From Pleomorphomonas sp. NRK KF1 (lineage in GTDB: Bacteria; Pseudomonadota; Alphaproteobacteria; Rhizobiales; Pleomorphomonadaceae): a stretch of DNA of 64,000 nt. Location: the NCBI RefSeq assembly GCF_023721755.1, contig NZ_JAMDLH010000002.1, positions 186,001 through 250,000 of the forward strand, given 5' to 3'. A model generated the notes under the pieces. It was not told the origin of the DNA. It made no database searches and saw only the letters and a program-made list of their open reading frames with translations. Shown here one piece after another: positions 41,112 to 50,913 of the stretch; the first letter of the stretch is position 1; every line of letters starts with the position of its first letter. The position numbers were made by a program, and so were the translations under genes.

Positions 41112-42928
41112 CCGTTCGCTCCACCATCGCCGACGTCACCGAGCGTATCGAGCGACGCAGCCGAACAAGCCGTACCGCCTATCTCGACGGTATCGAGCGG
41201 GCGCGCGATGCGATCCGTGCCGCAGGCCCGGCCCGCCATCGCCTGCCCTGCTCCAATCTCGCCCATGGATTTGCCGCCTGCCCGACCGACGACAAGCGGC
41301 GCCTTGCCGGCGCTGAGGCCATCAATCTCGGCATCGTCACCACCTACAACGACATGCTGTCGGCGCACCGACCCTACGAGCGCTATCCGGAACTGATCCG
41401 CGAGGAAGCGCGCCGGCTTGGCGCCGTAGCGGAAGTGGCCGGCGGCGCGCCCGCCATGTGCGACGGCATCACGCAAGGCCGTACAGGCATGGAGTTCAGC
41501 CTGTTCTCGCGGGACGTCATCGCCATGTCGACGGGCATCGCCCTGTCGCACGACATGTTCGACGCCGCTCTGATGCTGGGCATCTGCGACAAGATCGTCC
41601 CTGGTCTCGTCATGGGCGCCCTGGCCTTCGGCCATCTGCCGACCCTGTTCGTTCCCTCCGGCCCCATGCCCACCGGCCTCGGCAATGCCGAGAAGAATGC
41701 CGTGCGTCAGGCCTACGCCGCGGGCCTGGCAACCGACGCCGATCTTCTGGAGGCGGAGGCGAAATCCTACCACGCGCCGGGCACCTGCACCTTCTTCGGC
41801 ACGGCCAACACCAACCAGATGCTGATGGAGATCATGGGCTTGATGCTGCCGGGATCGGCCTTCGTGGCGCCCGACACGCCGCTGCGCGATGCGCTGACGC
41901 GCGCCGCCGTCGCCCGTGCCGTCGCAATTGCCGGCACAGGGGAGAACAGCATACCCATTGGCCGGATGCTCGACGCCCGCAGCTTCGTCAACGGTATCGT
42001 CGGCCTCTGCGCCACCGGCGGTTCGACCAATCTGACCATTCACCTGATCGCCATGGCGCGCGCTGCCGGCCTCGTCGTCGACTGGGATGATTTCGCGGCG
42101 CTGTCAGCGGCGACGCCGCTGCTGGTGCGCGCCTATCCCAATGGCAAGGCCGACGTCAACGGCTTCCGCGATGCCGGCGGCGTGCCCTTCCTGGTGCGCG
42201 AGCTCAGGCGCGATGGCCTCTTGCACGACGATGCCCAGACCATTCTCGGTACCGGTCTCGCGCCCTACGAGCGCACGCCCCAGCTCGATGTCACCGGAGA
42301 ACTGGTCTTTGCCGAAACGGCCGCCGCCAGCGCCGACGAGTCCGTGGTGCGCTCGATCGATGCGCCGTTCCAGCCGACCGGCGGCATCAATCTCCTGACT
42401 GGCAACCTCGGACGGGCGGTGATCAAGTCGTCGGCCGTCGCCGTCGAGCACCAGACGGTCGAGGCGCCGGCACGCGTCTTCGCCTCGCAGGAGGCATTCT
42501 TGGCGGCCTTCAAGGCCGGGCTCGACGAGGACTTCGTCGCCATCGTCCGCTTCCAGGGACCGCAGGCCAATGGCATGCCGGAACTCCACAAGCTGACGCC
42601 GGCTCTCGGCCTGCTGCAGGACCGAGGGCGCAAGGTGGCACTGGTCACCGACGGCCGCATGTCCGGCGCCTCCGGCAAGGTGCCCGCCGCCATCCATGTG
42701 ACGCCGGAGGCATCACGCGGCGGGCCGATCGGCCGGGTTCGCGATGGCGATCTGGTCAGGCTCGACGTGGAGAGCGGCCGCCTGGACGTACTTGTTTCCC
42801 AGGAGGACTGGGAGACCCGCCGGCAGGCTGTAGAAGACCTGGGCGTCGAAAGCAGTGACAGGCGCCTGTTCGGCGTGCTGCGGCGAGCCGTCGGCACGGC
42901 CGAAGAGGGAGCGACGGCTCTCGGCTGA
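41108..42928 (+). CDS. edd: 6-phosphogluconate dehydratase (Entner-Doudoroff)
   Basis: The 606-residue product belongs to the IlvD/Edd dehydratase family and matches Edd. Features are [80 protein letters not shown] and [20 protein letters not shown]. The cysteines in [14 protein letters not shown] and CATGG are the expected iron-sulphur ligands. It converts 6-phosphogluconate to KDPG; the aldolase Eda is not in the window. The ATG at 41108 overlaps the gluconokinase stop. Confidence 0.94.
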   Translation: MTVRSTIADVTERIERRSRTSRTAYLDGIERARDAIRAAGPARHRLPCSNLAHGFAACPTDDKRRLAGAEAINLGIVTTYNDMLSAHRPYERYPELIREEARRLGAVAEVAGGAPAMCDGITQGRTGMEFSLFSRDVIAMSTGIALSHDMFDAALMLGICDKIVPGLVMGALAFGHLPTLFVPSGPMPTGLGNAEKNAVRQAYAAGLATDADLLEAEAKSYHAPGTCTFFGTANTNQMLMEIMGLMLPGSAFVAPDTPLRDALTRAAVARAVAIAGTGENSIPIGRMLDARSFVNGIVGLCATGGSTNLTIHLIAMARAAGLVVDWDDFAALSAATPLLVRAYPNGKADVNGFRDAGGVPFLVRELRRDGLLHDDAQTILGTGLAPYERTPQLDVTGELVFAETAAASADESVVRSIDAPFQPTGGINLLTGNLGRAVIKSSAVAVEHQTVEAPARVFASQEAFLAAFKAGLDEDFVAIVRFQGPQANGMPELHKLTPALGLLQDRGRKVALVTDGRMSGASGKVPAAIHVTPEASRGGPIGRVRDGDLVRLDVESGRLDVLVSQEDWETRRQAVEDLGVESSDRRLFGVLRRAVGTAEEGATALG

Positions 42929-43028
42929 TTTTGTTCGGCCAACTCTGGCTGTCCGAACGACCCTTGTCACGGCGCGCACTAGTTGTAAGGTGGTTTTACT
43001 GATAAACACGAACAGAGATGAGGCCACC

Positions 43029-43616
43029 ATGTCTTCCACGCCCCGGATTGCCCTTATCATCGGATCCACGCGCCCGACCCGCTTCGCCGACAAGCCGGCG
43101 CAATGGATGCTCAAGCAAGCCCAAGCCCGGGATGACATGGAGGTCGAGCTTGTCGACCTGCGTGACTACGCGCTGCCGTTCTTTGCCGAGAAGGCATCGA
43201 ACCTGTGGATGCCGAGCGAGGATCCGGCCGCGATCCGCTGGCAGCAGACCATCGCCCGTTTCGATGGCTATATTTTCGTCGTCGCGGAGTACAATCGCTC
43301 GATTACGGGCGCTCTCAAGAACGCCCTCGATCAGGCTTATGTCGAGTGGAATCGAAAGCCGTTCGCCGCGATCGGGTATGGCGGCGTTGGAGCCGCACGC
43401 GCCATCGAGCACCTGCGTCTGATCGGCATCGAGCTGCAGATGGTTCCGACCCGCAGTGCCGTTCATATCGGCGGAGGCGACTTCATGGCCGTGTCACCGA
43501 TGGGCGCGAACAAGCCGATCGAGGATATCGAGGCCAACCTTTTGCCGTCCGCAAAGGCGGCCCTTGACGATCTGGTCTGGTGGGCCAAGGCAACAAAGGC
43601 AGCGAAAGCCGGCTGA
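43029..43616 (+). CDS. NAD(P)H-dependent FMN reductase-like flavoprotein
   Basis: The 195-residue product is a flavodoxin-like reductase: RIALIIGSTRPTRFADKPAQ binds the FMN phosphate, IFVVAEYNRSITGALKNALD is the conserved family segment, and FAAIGYGGVGAARAIEHLR follows. The reaction is flavin or quinone reduction with NAD(P)H; the physiological partner is unknown. The frame is open upstream, but the conserved start lies at the ATG at 43029, after GAGATGAGGCCACC. It begins 100 bp after the dehydratase gene, with a weak hairpin between, and is probably a separate transcript. Confidence 0.88.
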   Translation: MSSTPRIALIIGSTRPTRFADKPAQWMLKQAQARDDMEVELVDLRDYALPFFAEKASNLWMPSEDPAAIRWQQTIARFDGYIFVVAEYNRSITGALKNALDQAYVEWNRKPFAAIGYGGVGAARAIEHLRLIGIELQMVPTRSAVHIGGGDFMAVSPMGANKPIEDIEANLLPSAKAALDDLVWWAKATKAAKAG

Positions 43617-43657
43617 CTGTCGACGGGAATGGTTCCGCTTTAGACGAACTTCGGAGG

Positions 43658-43690
43658 CCACCGGTCGCTCGCCCGCAGCCGGTGGTTTCG
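43658..43690. terminator. Hairpin between convergent genes
   Basis: CCACCGG (43658-43664) pairs with CCGGTGG (43679-43685) in the 91-bp gap between the FMN reductase stop and the IclR stop, followed by TTTCG. Confidence 0.5.
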
Positions 43691-43707
43691 TACTCATATC
43701 TCGCCGA

Positions 43708-44460
43708 TCAATAGCCGAGGTCGTGCGAGACGCTGGCGCCGGTGACCTTCAGCTGTTCGATGAACGACTTGAACTCGTCCATCGACACGTTCTCGACGAC
43801 CGTTGAAATGGAAATGGCGGCCACCAGCTTGCGGTCGTGGCCCCAGACGGGGACGGCGGCGCAGCGGCAGCCTCGGACGTTTTCCTGCTCGTCGACGGCG
43901 AAGCCGTCCGATCTCACCTTGGCGAGTGCTGCTTCATACATATCGCGCTGGGTGATTGTGTTCTCGGTAGAACTTGCGAAATCATAGCCGTCAAGCGTCT
44001 TGCCGATGATGGAGGGCGACTGGAAGGCCAGCAGAACCTTGCCGATGGCCGTCGTGTGGATCGGCATGCGCCGCCCGATCCGAGAGTAAACGATGATCGA
44101 GCGCGTGCCTTCGACCTTGTCGACGTAGACTCCCGATTTTCCGTCGAGCACGCCGAGATGGATCGTCTGCCCGGTTCGCTCCGAGAGGCTTTCCAGGTAG
44201 GGGCGCGCAACGGCGATGAAGTCGCGCGATCGCTGCACCAGATAACCGCGTTCGAGCAGCTTCACACCGAGCCGGTACGGAGCGTTGGCTTCCGTCTGCT
44301 CGATATAGCCTTGGGACTGCAAGGTCTTCAGAAGCGAATGCAGGGTGCTTTTGTGCATTCCCGTCATCTGGCTGATCTCGGCCAGATTGAGCTCGACCTT
44401 CTGCTCGCTGAACAGATCGAGAATGTTAAGGGCGCGCTCCACGGCCTGAATCAACGGCAT
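43708..44460 (-). CDS. IclR-family regulator of the sugar-acid operon (XynR-like)
   Basis: The 250-residue product has an IclR winged helix (IQAVERALNILDLFSEQKVE, EISQMTGMHKSTLHSLLKTL) and an effector domain (about 75-245) with QTIHLGVLDGKSGVYVDKVE, MPIHTTAIGKVLLAF and ENVRGCRCAAVPVWGHDRK. The ATG at 44460 matches the usual IclR start; the frame is open 27 codons upstream. It is divergent from an aldolase-dehydratase-GntP operon. In E. coli the xylonate genes yagEF and yjhGH lie next to IclR regulators (XynR/YagI, YjhI), so this is the likely control protein of the operon. Confidence 0.9.
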   Translation of the reverse strand: MPLIQAVERALNILDLFSEQKVELNLAEISQMTGMHKSTLHSLLKTLQSQGYIEQTEANAPYRLGVKLLERGYLVQRSRDFIAVARPYLESLSERTGQTIHLGVLDGKSGVYVDKVEGTRSIIVYSRIGRRMPIHTTAIGKVLLAFQSPSIIGKTLDGYDFASSTENTITQRDMYEAALAKVRSDGFAVDEQENVRGCRCAAVPVWGHDRKLVAAISISTVVENVSMDEFKSFIEQLKVTGASVSHDLGY

Positions 44461-44741
44461 CTCACGGCAACTCCAGCGGCAGGACCAGACCCTGCGAGTC
44501 TCGATTTCAGTTCGATTAGTGCCCTGACAGCGGCAATCCAAGAGCGGAATGACGACATCGGCATCATCCGGACGGGCCTGCCGAGCGCTTCCGCCTCAGG
44601 GGGCGGCTGATTCCCCTTTTCCGACAACAATCTAGCCATTCGCGTCCCCGAAAACTCCTGATCATGCGGGTCTTTGCCTACACAGCATCCCGGATTTACC
44701 GGCCCATGAGCCGTCGCTAACGTACGACATTATAAAACATC

Positions 44742-44758
44742 GTTCTATAATGTAGAAC
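44742..44758. promoter_or_regulatory. Candidate IclR operator before the sugar-acid operon
   Basis: GTTCTATAATGTAGAAC is an inverted repeat with perfect 6-bp arms and a 5-bp centre. An overlapping repeat pairs ACATTATA (44727-44734) with TATAATGT (44746-44753). Both lie 30-60 bp before the aldolase start and overlap the likely promoter (TATAAT), which suits an IclR-type repressor from the divergent gene. Confidence 0.7.
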
Positions 44759-44786
44759 GCCTAGACGTAAGGTTCAGGAGTTTCCA

Positions 44787-45695
44787 ATGGCAGCAACGCG
44801 TTTCGAAGGCATCATTCCGCCGGTGTCGACCATCTTCACCGAGGCAGGCGCCTTCGACCCGAAGGGTCAGGCGCTGGTGATCGAGAAGCTGATCGCCGCC
44901 GGTGTGGATGGCCTGTTCATGTGCGGCACCGGCGGAGAGTTCTCCCAGATGTCGACCGCCGAACGGAAGACGGTCGCGGAGTTCGCCGTGAAGCAGGCCG
45001 CCGGCCGGGCCAAAGTGCTCGTTGGCGTCGGCTCCAACAACCAGCGCGAGGCTGTCGAGCTTGCCATCCACGCCGAATCCATCGGCGCCGATGGTATCGT
45101 CGCGGTCAATCCGTCCTACTGGAAGGTCACCGAGCCCCGCCTTCTCAACTACTTCACCGATATCGCCGGCGCCACCAAGCTGCCGGTTCTGCTCTACAAC
45201 ATCCCCTTCCTGACCGGCCAGGACCTGTCGCCGGCCTTCGTGAAGTCGGTGGTCGAGGCCGCACCCAATGTCGTCGGCATCAAGGAGACCATCGACTCCA
45301 TCGGCCATATCCGCGAGATGATCAACGTCGTCGGCGCCGTCCAGCCCGGCTTCCAGGTTCTCGCCGGCTACGACGACCACCTGCTGACCACGCTGATGCT
45401 GGGTGGCGCGGGCGTCATCTCGGCCAGCGGCAACTTCGCGCCGGAGCTTTCCATCGGCATCTACAAGGCCTTCCGGGCTGGCGATTTCGCCAAGGCCGTC
45501 GAACTGCACAGCCGCCTGATCCGCCTTCCGTCGATGTACGCTCTCGACACGCCCTTCGTGAACGTGGTCAAGGAGGCGATGCGCCTCACCGGCCTCGACA
45601 TCTCTACCTACTGCCTGCCGCCCGCCGGTCCGCTGGCCGCCGACAAGCTGGCCCGCCTCGCCGATCTGCTGAAGCAGGCCGGCCTCGTCAAATAA
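44787..45695 (+). CDS. DHDPS-family 2-keto-3-deoxy sugar-acid aldolase (YagE/YjhH-like)
   Basis: The 302-residue product is a class I aldolase of the dihydrodipicolinate synthase family. GTGGEF (47-52), the catalytic Tyr137 in LLYNIP and the Schiff-base Lys166 in VVGIKETID are all present. The neighbours, an IlvD/Edd-type dehydratase of the YjhG/YagF group and a GntP permease, match the E. coli xylonate gene sets. The likely reaction is therefore cleavage of 2-keto-3-deoxy-xylonate to pyruvate and glycolaldehyde. 2-keto-3-deoxygluconate is an alternative. The ATG follows GGTTCAGGAGTTTCC. Confidence 0.9.
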   Translation: MAATRFEGIIPPVSTIFTEAGAFDPKGQALVIEKLIAAGVDGLFMCGTGGEFSQMSTAERKTVAEFAVKQAAGRAKVLVGVGSNNQREAVELAIHAESIGADGIVAVNPSYWKVTEPRLLNYFTDIAGATKLPVLLYNIPFLTGQDLSPAFVKSVVEAAPNVVGIKETIDSIGHIREMINVVGAVQPGFQVLAGYDDHLLTTLMLGGAGVISASGNFAPELSIGIYKAFRAGDFAKAVELHSRLIRLPSMYALDTPFVNVVKEAMRLTGLDISTYCLPPAGPLAADKLARLADLLKQAGLVK

Positions 45696-45721
45696 CCAAC
45701 CAACCGTCGGAGGAAGGCCCA

Positions 45722-47698
45722 ATGTCCATCAAGGAAATCTACGACGAGAGCAACGAGGCCGTCTATGTCGCGGCGACCAATGCTCCCGGCCCCGCCGGAA
45801 AGTTGCCGCTGACCCCGGACATGCTGATCAACCGCCCGAGCGGCGACATCTTCGGCATGACCCTCAACGCCGGCATGGGCTGGGAGCCGGAAAAACTCAA
45901 CGGCAAGGAAGTGCTGATCATCGGCATCACCGGCGGCATCCGCGGTGCCGATGGCAAGCCGGTCGCCCTCGGCCTGCACACCGGCCACTACGAGACGCCG
46001 CTTCAGTTCGAGGCGGCGGCGCGCGAGGTGGCCAAGGCAGGTGGAGTTCCCTACGCCGCCTATGTGAGCGACCCCTGTGACGGTCGCACGCAGGGCACCA
46101 CGGGCATGTTCGATTCCCTGCCCTACCGCAACGACGCAGCCATCGTCTTCCGTCGGCTGATCCGCTCGACGCCGGTGCGCAAGGCGGTCATCGGCCTCGC
46201 GGCCTGTGACAAGGGCCTGCCGGCGCTGATGATGGCGCTGGCCGCCCAGCGCGACCTGCCGACCATCCTCGTTCCCGGCGGCGCCACGCTGATGCCGACC
46301 AAGGGCGAGGACGCGGGCAAGGTGCAGACCATCGGCGCCCGGTTCGCCAACGGCGAACTGACGCTGGACGAAGCCAGCGAGCTCGGCTGCCGCGCCTGCG
46401 CATCGGCCGGCGGCGGTTGCCAGTTCCTCGGCACGGCCGGCACTTCGCAGGTCATCTCCGAGGGGCTCGGCCTCGCCCTGCCGCACTCGGCGCTGTCGCC
46501 GTCCGGCCAGCCGGTCTGGCTGGAAATGGCCCGTCAGTCGGCACGGGCGGTGCTGCAGCTTGAGGAGCGCGGCATCACGACCAAGGACATCGTGACGTCC
46601 AAGGCGATCGAGAACGCCATGGTTGTGCATGCCGCTTTCGGTGGCTCGACCAATCTGCTGCTGCACCTGCCAGCCATCGCTCATGCCGCCGGGCTCGCCA
46701 TGCCGACGGTCGACGACTGGACGGCAGTGAACCGACGCGTGCCGCGTTTGGTCAGCGTCATCCCCAACGGGCCGGTCTATCACCCCACCGTTCGCGCCTT
46801 CATGGCCGGCGGCGTGCCGGAAGTGATGCTGCATCTCCGGGAGCTCGGCCTGCTCAACCTCGACGTTCTCACCGTGACCGGCGAGACGCTCGGCGCCAAC
46901 CTCGATTGGTGGGAAACCTCCGAACGCCGCCGCCGCTTCCGCGAGATGCTCGAGAAGCAGGATGGCGTCAGCCCCGACGACGTGATCATGCCGCCGGCCA
47001 AGGCAGCGGCGCGTGGCCTCACCTCCACGATCACCTTCCCGATCGGCAACATCGCGCCGGAAGGCTCCGTCATCAAGTCGACGGCCATCGATCCGTCGGT
47101 GATCGGCGAGGACGGCGTCTACCGGCACAAGGCCAAGGCCAAGGTGTTCGTGTCCGAGGTCGATGCCATTCACGCCATCAAGTCCGGCAAGATCGTCGCC
47201 GGCGATCTGATGGTGCTGATCGGCGCCGGGCCGTCCGGTACCGGCATGGAAGAGACCTATCAGGTCACCTCCGCGCTGAAGCATCTCTCCTACGGCAAGC
47301 ACGTTGCGCTCATCACCGACGCCCGCTTCTCCGGCGTGTCCACCGGCGCCTGCGTCGGCCATGTCGGGCCGGAAGCGCTGGCCGGCGGCCCGATCGGCAA
47401 GCTGCGCGACGGCGACGTCGTGGAGATGGTGGTCGACTGCCGCAAGCTGACGGGCTCGCTGAACTTCCTCGGCAGCGAGGAAAAACCGGTCAGTGCCGAC
47501 GAAGGCGCCGCCATTCTGGCCGCGCGTCAACCGCATCCGGATCTGGCGCCGCAGGCCGAACTGCCCGACGACACCCGCCTCTGGGCGGCGCTGCAGGCGG
47601 CGAGCGGCGGCACCTGGCAGGGCTGCGTCTACGACGCCGACCGGATCATCGAAGTGCTGGAAGCCGGTCGCGCGGCGCTGGCCGCCAAGAAGAACTAA
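45722..47698 (+). CDS. Sugar-acid dehydratase, YjhG/YagF (D-xylonate dehydratase) type
   Basis: The 658-residue product is an iron-sulphur dehydratase of the IlvD/Edd family, clearly different from the Edd at 41108 and close in length (about 655) to YjhG/YagF. Features are [100 protein letters not shown] and [20 protein letters not shown]. The cysteines in DPCDG, AACDKG and GGGCQFLG are plausible cluster ligands. The frame is open far upstream, but the conserved start is the ATG at 45722 after CGGAGGAAGGCCC. It lies 26 bp after the aldolase gene. Confidence 0.93.
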   Translation: MSIKEIYDESNEAVYVAATNAPGPAGKLPLTPDMLINRPSGDIFGMTLNAGMGWEPEKLNGKEVLIIGITGGIRGADGKPVALGLHTGHYETPLQFEAAAREVAKAGGVPYAAYVSDPCDGRTQGTTGMFDSLPYRNDAAIVFRRLIRSTPVRKAVIGLAACDKGLPALMMALAAQRDLPTILVPGGATLMPTKGEDAGKVQTIGARFANGELTLDEASELGCRACASAGGGCQFLGTAGTSQVISEGLGLALPHSALSPSGQPVWLEMARQSARAVLQLEERGITTKDIVTSKAIENAMVVHAAFGGSTNLLLHLPAIAHAAGLAMPTVDDWTAVNRRVPRLVSVIPNGPVYHPTVRAFMAGGVPEVMLHLRELGLLNLDVLTVTGETLGANLDWWETSERRRRFREMLEKQDGVSPDDVIMPPAKAAARGLTSTITFPIGNIAPEGSVIKSTAIDPSVIGEDGVYRHKAKAKVFVSEVDAIHAIKSGKIVAGDLMVLIGAGPSGTGMEETYQVTSALKHLSYGKHVALITDARFSGVSTGACVGHVGPEALAGGPIGKLRDGDVVEMVVDCRKLTGSLNFLGSEEKPVSADEGAAILAARQPHPDLAPQAELPDDTRLWAALQAASGGTWQGCVYDADRIIEVLEAGRAALAAKKN

Positions 47699-47913
47699 CG
47701 AAAACCGGAGAAGAGGCAGCAATGCCTCTTCTCCAAAAAACTGCTGGCACTCATAGCCGGCATGTGGAGGGCACGGCGGCCGAGGGGGCTGGTCGTCCAT
47801 CCGAACAACGTAGCAGGCCACAGCTACCGGAACGGCGCCCAGCCGATCCGGCGGGGCGGTCTGTTGTCTTCGCCGGCAGGGCCGGTACCGCTAGTCAAAC
47901 CAAGGGAAGAGAA

Positions 47914-49263
47914 ATGCCTTTAGTCATCGTCGTGGCCGGCATCGTGCTGCTGCTGCTCCTGATCATGAAGCTGAAACTGAATACGTTCGTTTCGCTGATC
48001 ATCGTCTCCTTCTGCGTCGCGCTCGCCCTTGGCCTGCCGCTCGACAAGGTGGTGAAGTCCATCGAAAGCGGCCTCGGCGGCACGCTCGGCCACATCGCCT
48101 TGATCTTCGGCCTCGGCGCCATGCTGGGTCGCCTGATCTCCGATGCCGGCGGCGCCCAGCGCATCGCCGTCACGCTGATCGAGAAGTTCGGCGAGAAGAA
48201 CGTCCAGTGGGCGGTGGTCGTCGCCTCGTTCATCATCGGCATCGCGCTGTTCTTCGAAGTCGGTCTCGTGCTGCTGGTGCCGATCGTTCTGACCATGGCA
48301 AAGCAGATGAAGCTGTCGCCGCTGCACCTCGGCGTGCCGATGTGCGCCGCGCTCTTGGCCACCCATGCCTTCCTGCCGCCGCACCCCGGCCCGACGGTCA
48401 TCGCCGGCGAGTATGGCGCCGACATCGGTCAGGTTCTGGTCTACGGCATTCTCATCGCCATCCCGGCGGTGATCATCGGCGGTCCGATCTACAACGCCAT
48501 CGCCAAGCGGATCGTGCCGTCGGGCTTTGCCAAGAAGGCCGACCTCGACGCCATCGGTTCCTTCAAGACCTTCGACCTCGACAAGACGCCCGCCTTCGGC
48601 ATCTCCGTGCTCACCGCCATGCTGCCGGTGATCATGATGTCGGTCGCGGCCATCATTGCCGTGATCCGCAGCGAAGCCGGCCTTGCCGACAGCTCCGCCT
48701 TCGCGATCATCCGTCTTGTGGGCGACGCCTCCGTGGCCATGGTCGTGTCGCTGCTGTTCGCCATTTGGACCATGGGCGTCAAGCGCAACATCCCGGTCAA
48801 GGACATCATGGCGTCCTGCACCTCGGCTGCGAGCCACATCGGCATGATGCTGCTGATCATCGGTGGCGGCGGCGCCTTCAAGCAGGTGTTGATCGACGGC
48901 GGCGTCGGCAAGTATGTCGCCGACCTGTTCGCCGACACCAACGCTTCGCCGCTGATCTTCGCCTGGGGTGTCGCAGCTCTCCTGCGCATCTCGCTCGGCT
49001 CGGCGACGGTTGCCGCCATCTCGACGGCCGGTCTGGTCATCCCGATGCTGGCGACGCACAACGTCAACCTTGCCCTGGTAACCCTTGCCACTGGCGCCGG
49101 CTCGGCCATCTGCAGCCACGTCAACGACGCCGGCTTCTGGATGTTCAAGGAGTATTTCGGGCTGTCGATGAAGGAGACCTTCGGCACGTGGACGGTCCTT
49201 TCGACGATCGTCTCGGTGCTCGGCCTGATCGGCGTTCTCCTCCTCGAAGGCTTCGTCGCCTGA
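47914..49263 (+). CDS. GntP-family gluconate/sugar-acid permease (YjhF-like)
   Basis: The 449-residue product is a GntP-type proton symporter with 12-14 membrane segments, beginning [15 protein letters not shown]. It has [40 protein letters not shown] and [20 protein letters not shown], all family hallmarks. The ATG at 47914 follows AAGGGAAGAGAA. A 215-bp gap separates it from the dehydratase gene, so it may have a second promoter. With the aldolase and dehydratase it makes a complete route for importing and breaking down a sugar acid such as xylonate. Confidence 0.94.
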   Translation: MPLVIVVAGIVLLLLLIMKLKLNTFVSLIIVSFCVALALGLPLDKVVKSIESGLGGTLGHIALIFGLGAMLGRLISDAGGAQRIAVTLIEKFGEKNVQWAVVVASFIIGIALFFEVGLVLLVPIVLTMAKQMKLSPLHLGVPMCAALLATHAFLPPHPGPTVIAGEYGADIGQVLVYGILIAIPAVIIGGPIYNAIAKRIVPSGFAKKADLDAIGSFKTFDLDKTPAFGISVLTAMLPVIMMSVAAIIAVIRSEAGLADSSAFAIIRLVGDASVAMVVSLLFAIWTMGVKRNIPVKDIMASCTSAASHIGMMLLIIGGGGAFKQVLIDGGVGKYVADLFADTNASPLIFAWGVAALLRISLGSATVAAISTAGLVIPMLATHNVNLALVTLATGAGSAICSHVNDAGFWMFKEYFGLSMKETFGTWTVLSTIVSVLGLIGVLLLEGFVA

Positions 49264-49290
49264 CGGCGAACGACGCCATCCGAACATAAG

Positions 49291-49327
49291 AGCGGCCGCG
49301 ACAAGCCAGTGTCGCGGCCGCTTTTTT
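49291..49327 (+). terminator. Intrinsic terminator after the sugar-acid operon
   Basis: A perfect 12-bp stem (AGCGGCCGCGAC at 49291-49302 with 49311-49322, loop 8 nt) is followed by TTTTTT. It lies 28 bp after the GntP stop. Confidence 0.92.
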
Positions 49328-49339
49328 CAATGTCCTCGC

Positions 49340-50338
49340 TTAGCCGGTGACGTTCGCCTCGCCGGGATAGACCACCCCGATCTGCCGTCTGATGTCGTCG
49401 AGAGTTTCCATGATCGCCACGCTCTGTTCGAGCGGCAGGATGGGACTGCTTCGCTCACCGGCGGCGACCATCCGCTCCAGCTCCACGGCCTGGAAGTGCA
49501 TGCCACGCCCCTTCATTTCGGCCGGCTTGAACTCCTCGATAAGCTTTTTCTGGCTGTCGAAGATCCGGAAGCTGGTCGGCGTGTACCAGACTTCGGCAAT
49601 CTCGACATGGCCTTCCGTACCGTTGATCTCGGCGCGGTTGCTGCCGGGTGCGTCGCTGGCGGACACGGTCACGGCGCTGGCACCATTGGCATAGCGGAAC
49701 AGGGTGGACACCTCGGCATCGGCGCCGGTTGCCTTCAGGCGACCCGACGCCAAAACCTCAGTCGGCTGCCCCAGAATGTCGAACGCGAAGGAGATGGGGT
49801 AGATGCCGAGATCCAGCAGCGCCCCGCCACCGAGTTCCAGCGCGTTGAGGCGATGGTTCGGATCGTCCGGAAGATCCTGCGTGTGCGTTGCTATGAGGGT
49901 CCGGATTTCGCCGATCATGCCGCTGGCCAAAGCCTGGCGCAGCCGGACCATATGCGGCAGGAAGCGCGTCCACATGGCTTCAAGAACAACCACGTCGTGC
50001 TTGCGGGACAGCTCCAGCAGGCGCCGGGCCTCGGCGCCGGTCAACGTGAAGGACTTCTCGACGAGAACATGCTTGCCTTCGGCAATGCAGAGTTCGGCCG
50101 CGCTGGCATGGAAGGGGTGCGGCGTCGCGATATAGACGACGTCGACCTCAGGGTCGGCGGCGAGCGCCTGATAGCTGCCGTGCGAGCGCGGAATGCCGTG
50201 CTTGTTGGCAAAAGCAACCGCCTTCTCGATGGACCGAGAGCCGACCGCCGTCACCTCCATGTCGTTGTCGAGCAGATCCTGCACAAAGAGATCGGCGATC
50301 CACCCCGTCGCCAGAATGCCCCAACGTAACTTGGCCAT
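49340..50338 (-). CDS. Gfo/Idh/MocA-family oxidoreductase
   Basis: The 332-residue product has an N-terminal Rossmann fold (LRWGILATGWIADLFVQDLL, VTAVGSRSIEKAVAFANKHG). The family motif that usually reads EKP is EKS here (HVLVEKSFTLTGAEARRLLE). The C-terminal alpha/beta domain has NALELGGGALLDLGIYPISF. It probably oxidises or reduces a sugar or polyol with NAD(P). It may be co-transcribed after the VOC and DUF849 genes on the same strand (gaps of 91 and 67 bp). The substrate is unknown. Confidence 0.9.
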   Translation of the reverse strand: MAKLRWGILATGWIADLFVQDLLDNDMEVTAVGSRSIEKAVAFANKHGIPRSHGSYQALAADPEVDVVYIATPHPFHASAAELCIAEGKHVLVEKSFTLTGAEARRLLELSRKHDVVVLEAMWTRFLPHMVRLRQALASGMIGEIRTLIATHTQDLPDDPNHRLNALELGGGALLDLGIYPISFAFDILGQPTEVLASGRLKATGADAEVSTLFRYANGASAVTVSASDAPGSNRAEINGTEGHVEIAEVWYTPTSFRIFDSQKKLIEEFKPAEMKGRGMHFQAVELERMVAAGERSSPILPLEQSVAIMETLDDIRRQIGVVYPGEANVTG

Positions 50339-50429
50339 GAACCCTCTCTCCCTTCGCCCATCGGAATGCCTCCGTGGGGCAAGAGCCTCGCATTAATCTG
50401 ACAAAAGGTCGAGGCTCGCGAGAGCGGAG

Positions 50430-50846
50430 TTATTCGCCGATGTCGATCTCGACCGAAACCGCCGAGCGGGGGGCAGCCCCCTGGAAGACGGCCTCGATAT
50501 TGTTGCCGTCCGGGTCGAACAGAAAGGCCGCGTAGTAGCCGGGGTGATACGACCTTATCCCCGGACCACCATTGTCGCGGCCGCCGGCGGCGAGTCCCGC
50601 CTGGTAGAACCGCCTGATCACCTCCTGGTCACTGGCCTGGAATGCCAGATGCACATGAGACGCCTCGCTCTCGTCCTCTCCCAACGCATCAATCCAGAGT
50701 TCGTCGCAGGCAATATGCCAGTCGTCGTCCGCCAGAAGGGGAACGTTGAGCGCGCCCAGTACCGCCCGATAGAATCTGGCGGTGGCTGGAAAACTCCTGG
50801 CCCTAAGCTGAATGTGATCGATCAGGCGGCCTCGATGCAGGATCAT
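50430..50846 (-). CDS. VOC (glyoxalase/dioxygenase superfamily) protein
   Basis: The 138-residue product has paired beta-alpha-beta-beta-beta units: LIDHIQLRARSFPATARFYR in the first and ASHVHLAFQASDQEVIRRFY in the second. The ending GYYAAFLFDPDGNNIEAVFQ is typical of VOC proteins. Possible metal ligands are His in IDHIQL, His in VHLAF and Glu in NNIEAVF. The ATG at 50846 follows AACCGAGGAACCAAGC. Lyase, isomerase, dioxygenase or resistance functions are all known in this superfamily, so no reaction is assigned. Confidence 0.88.
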   Translation of the reverse strand: MILHRGRLIDHIQLRARSFPATARFYRAVLGALNVPLLADDDWHIACDELWIDALGEDESEASHVHLAFQASDQEVIRRFYQAGLAAGGRDNGGPGIRSYHPGYYAAFLFDPDGNNIEAVFQGAAPRSAVSVEIDIGE

Positions 50847-50913
50847 GCTTGGTTCCTCGGTTGGCGCCGCCCTCCGTTCACGAGCGAGGCGCTCTCTCCT
50901 CAGCCACAAGACA

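Noticed and set aside
41108-42928. Dihydroxy-acid dehydratase (IlvD) as an alternative for the dehydratase
   Set aside because: The Edd-specific start ([18 protein letters not shown]) and the coupling to gluconokinase favour 6-phosphogluconate dehydratase.
45608-47821. 737-codon minus-strand frame opposite the sugar-acid dehydratase
   Set aside because: Antisense to a clear dehydratase and extends into the aldolase gene; composition is a GC artefact.
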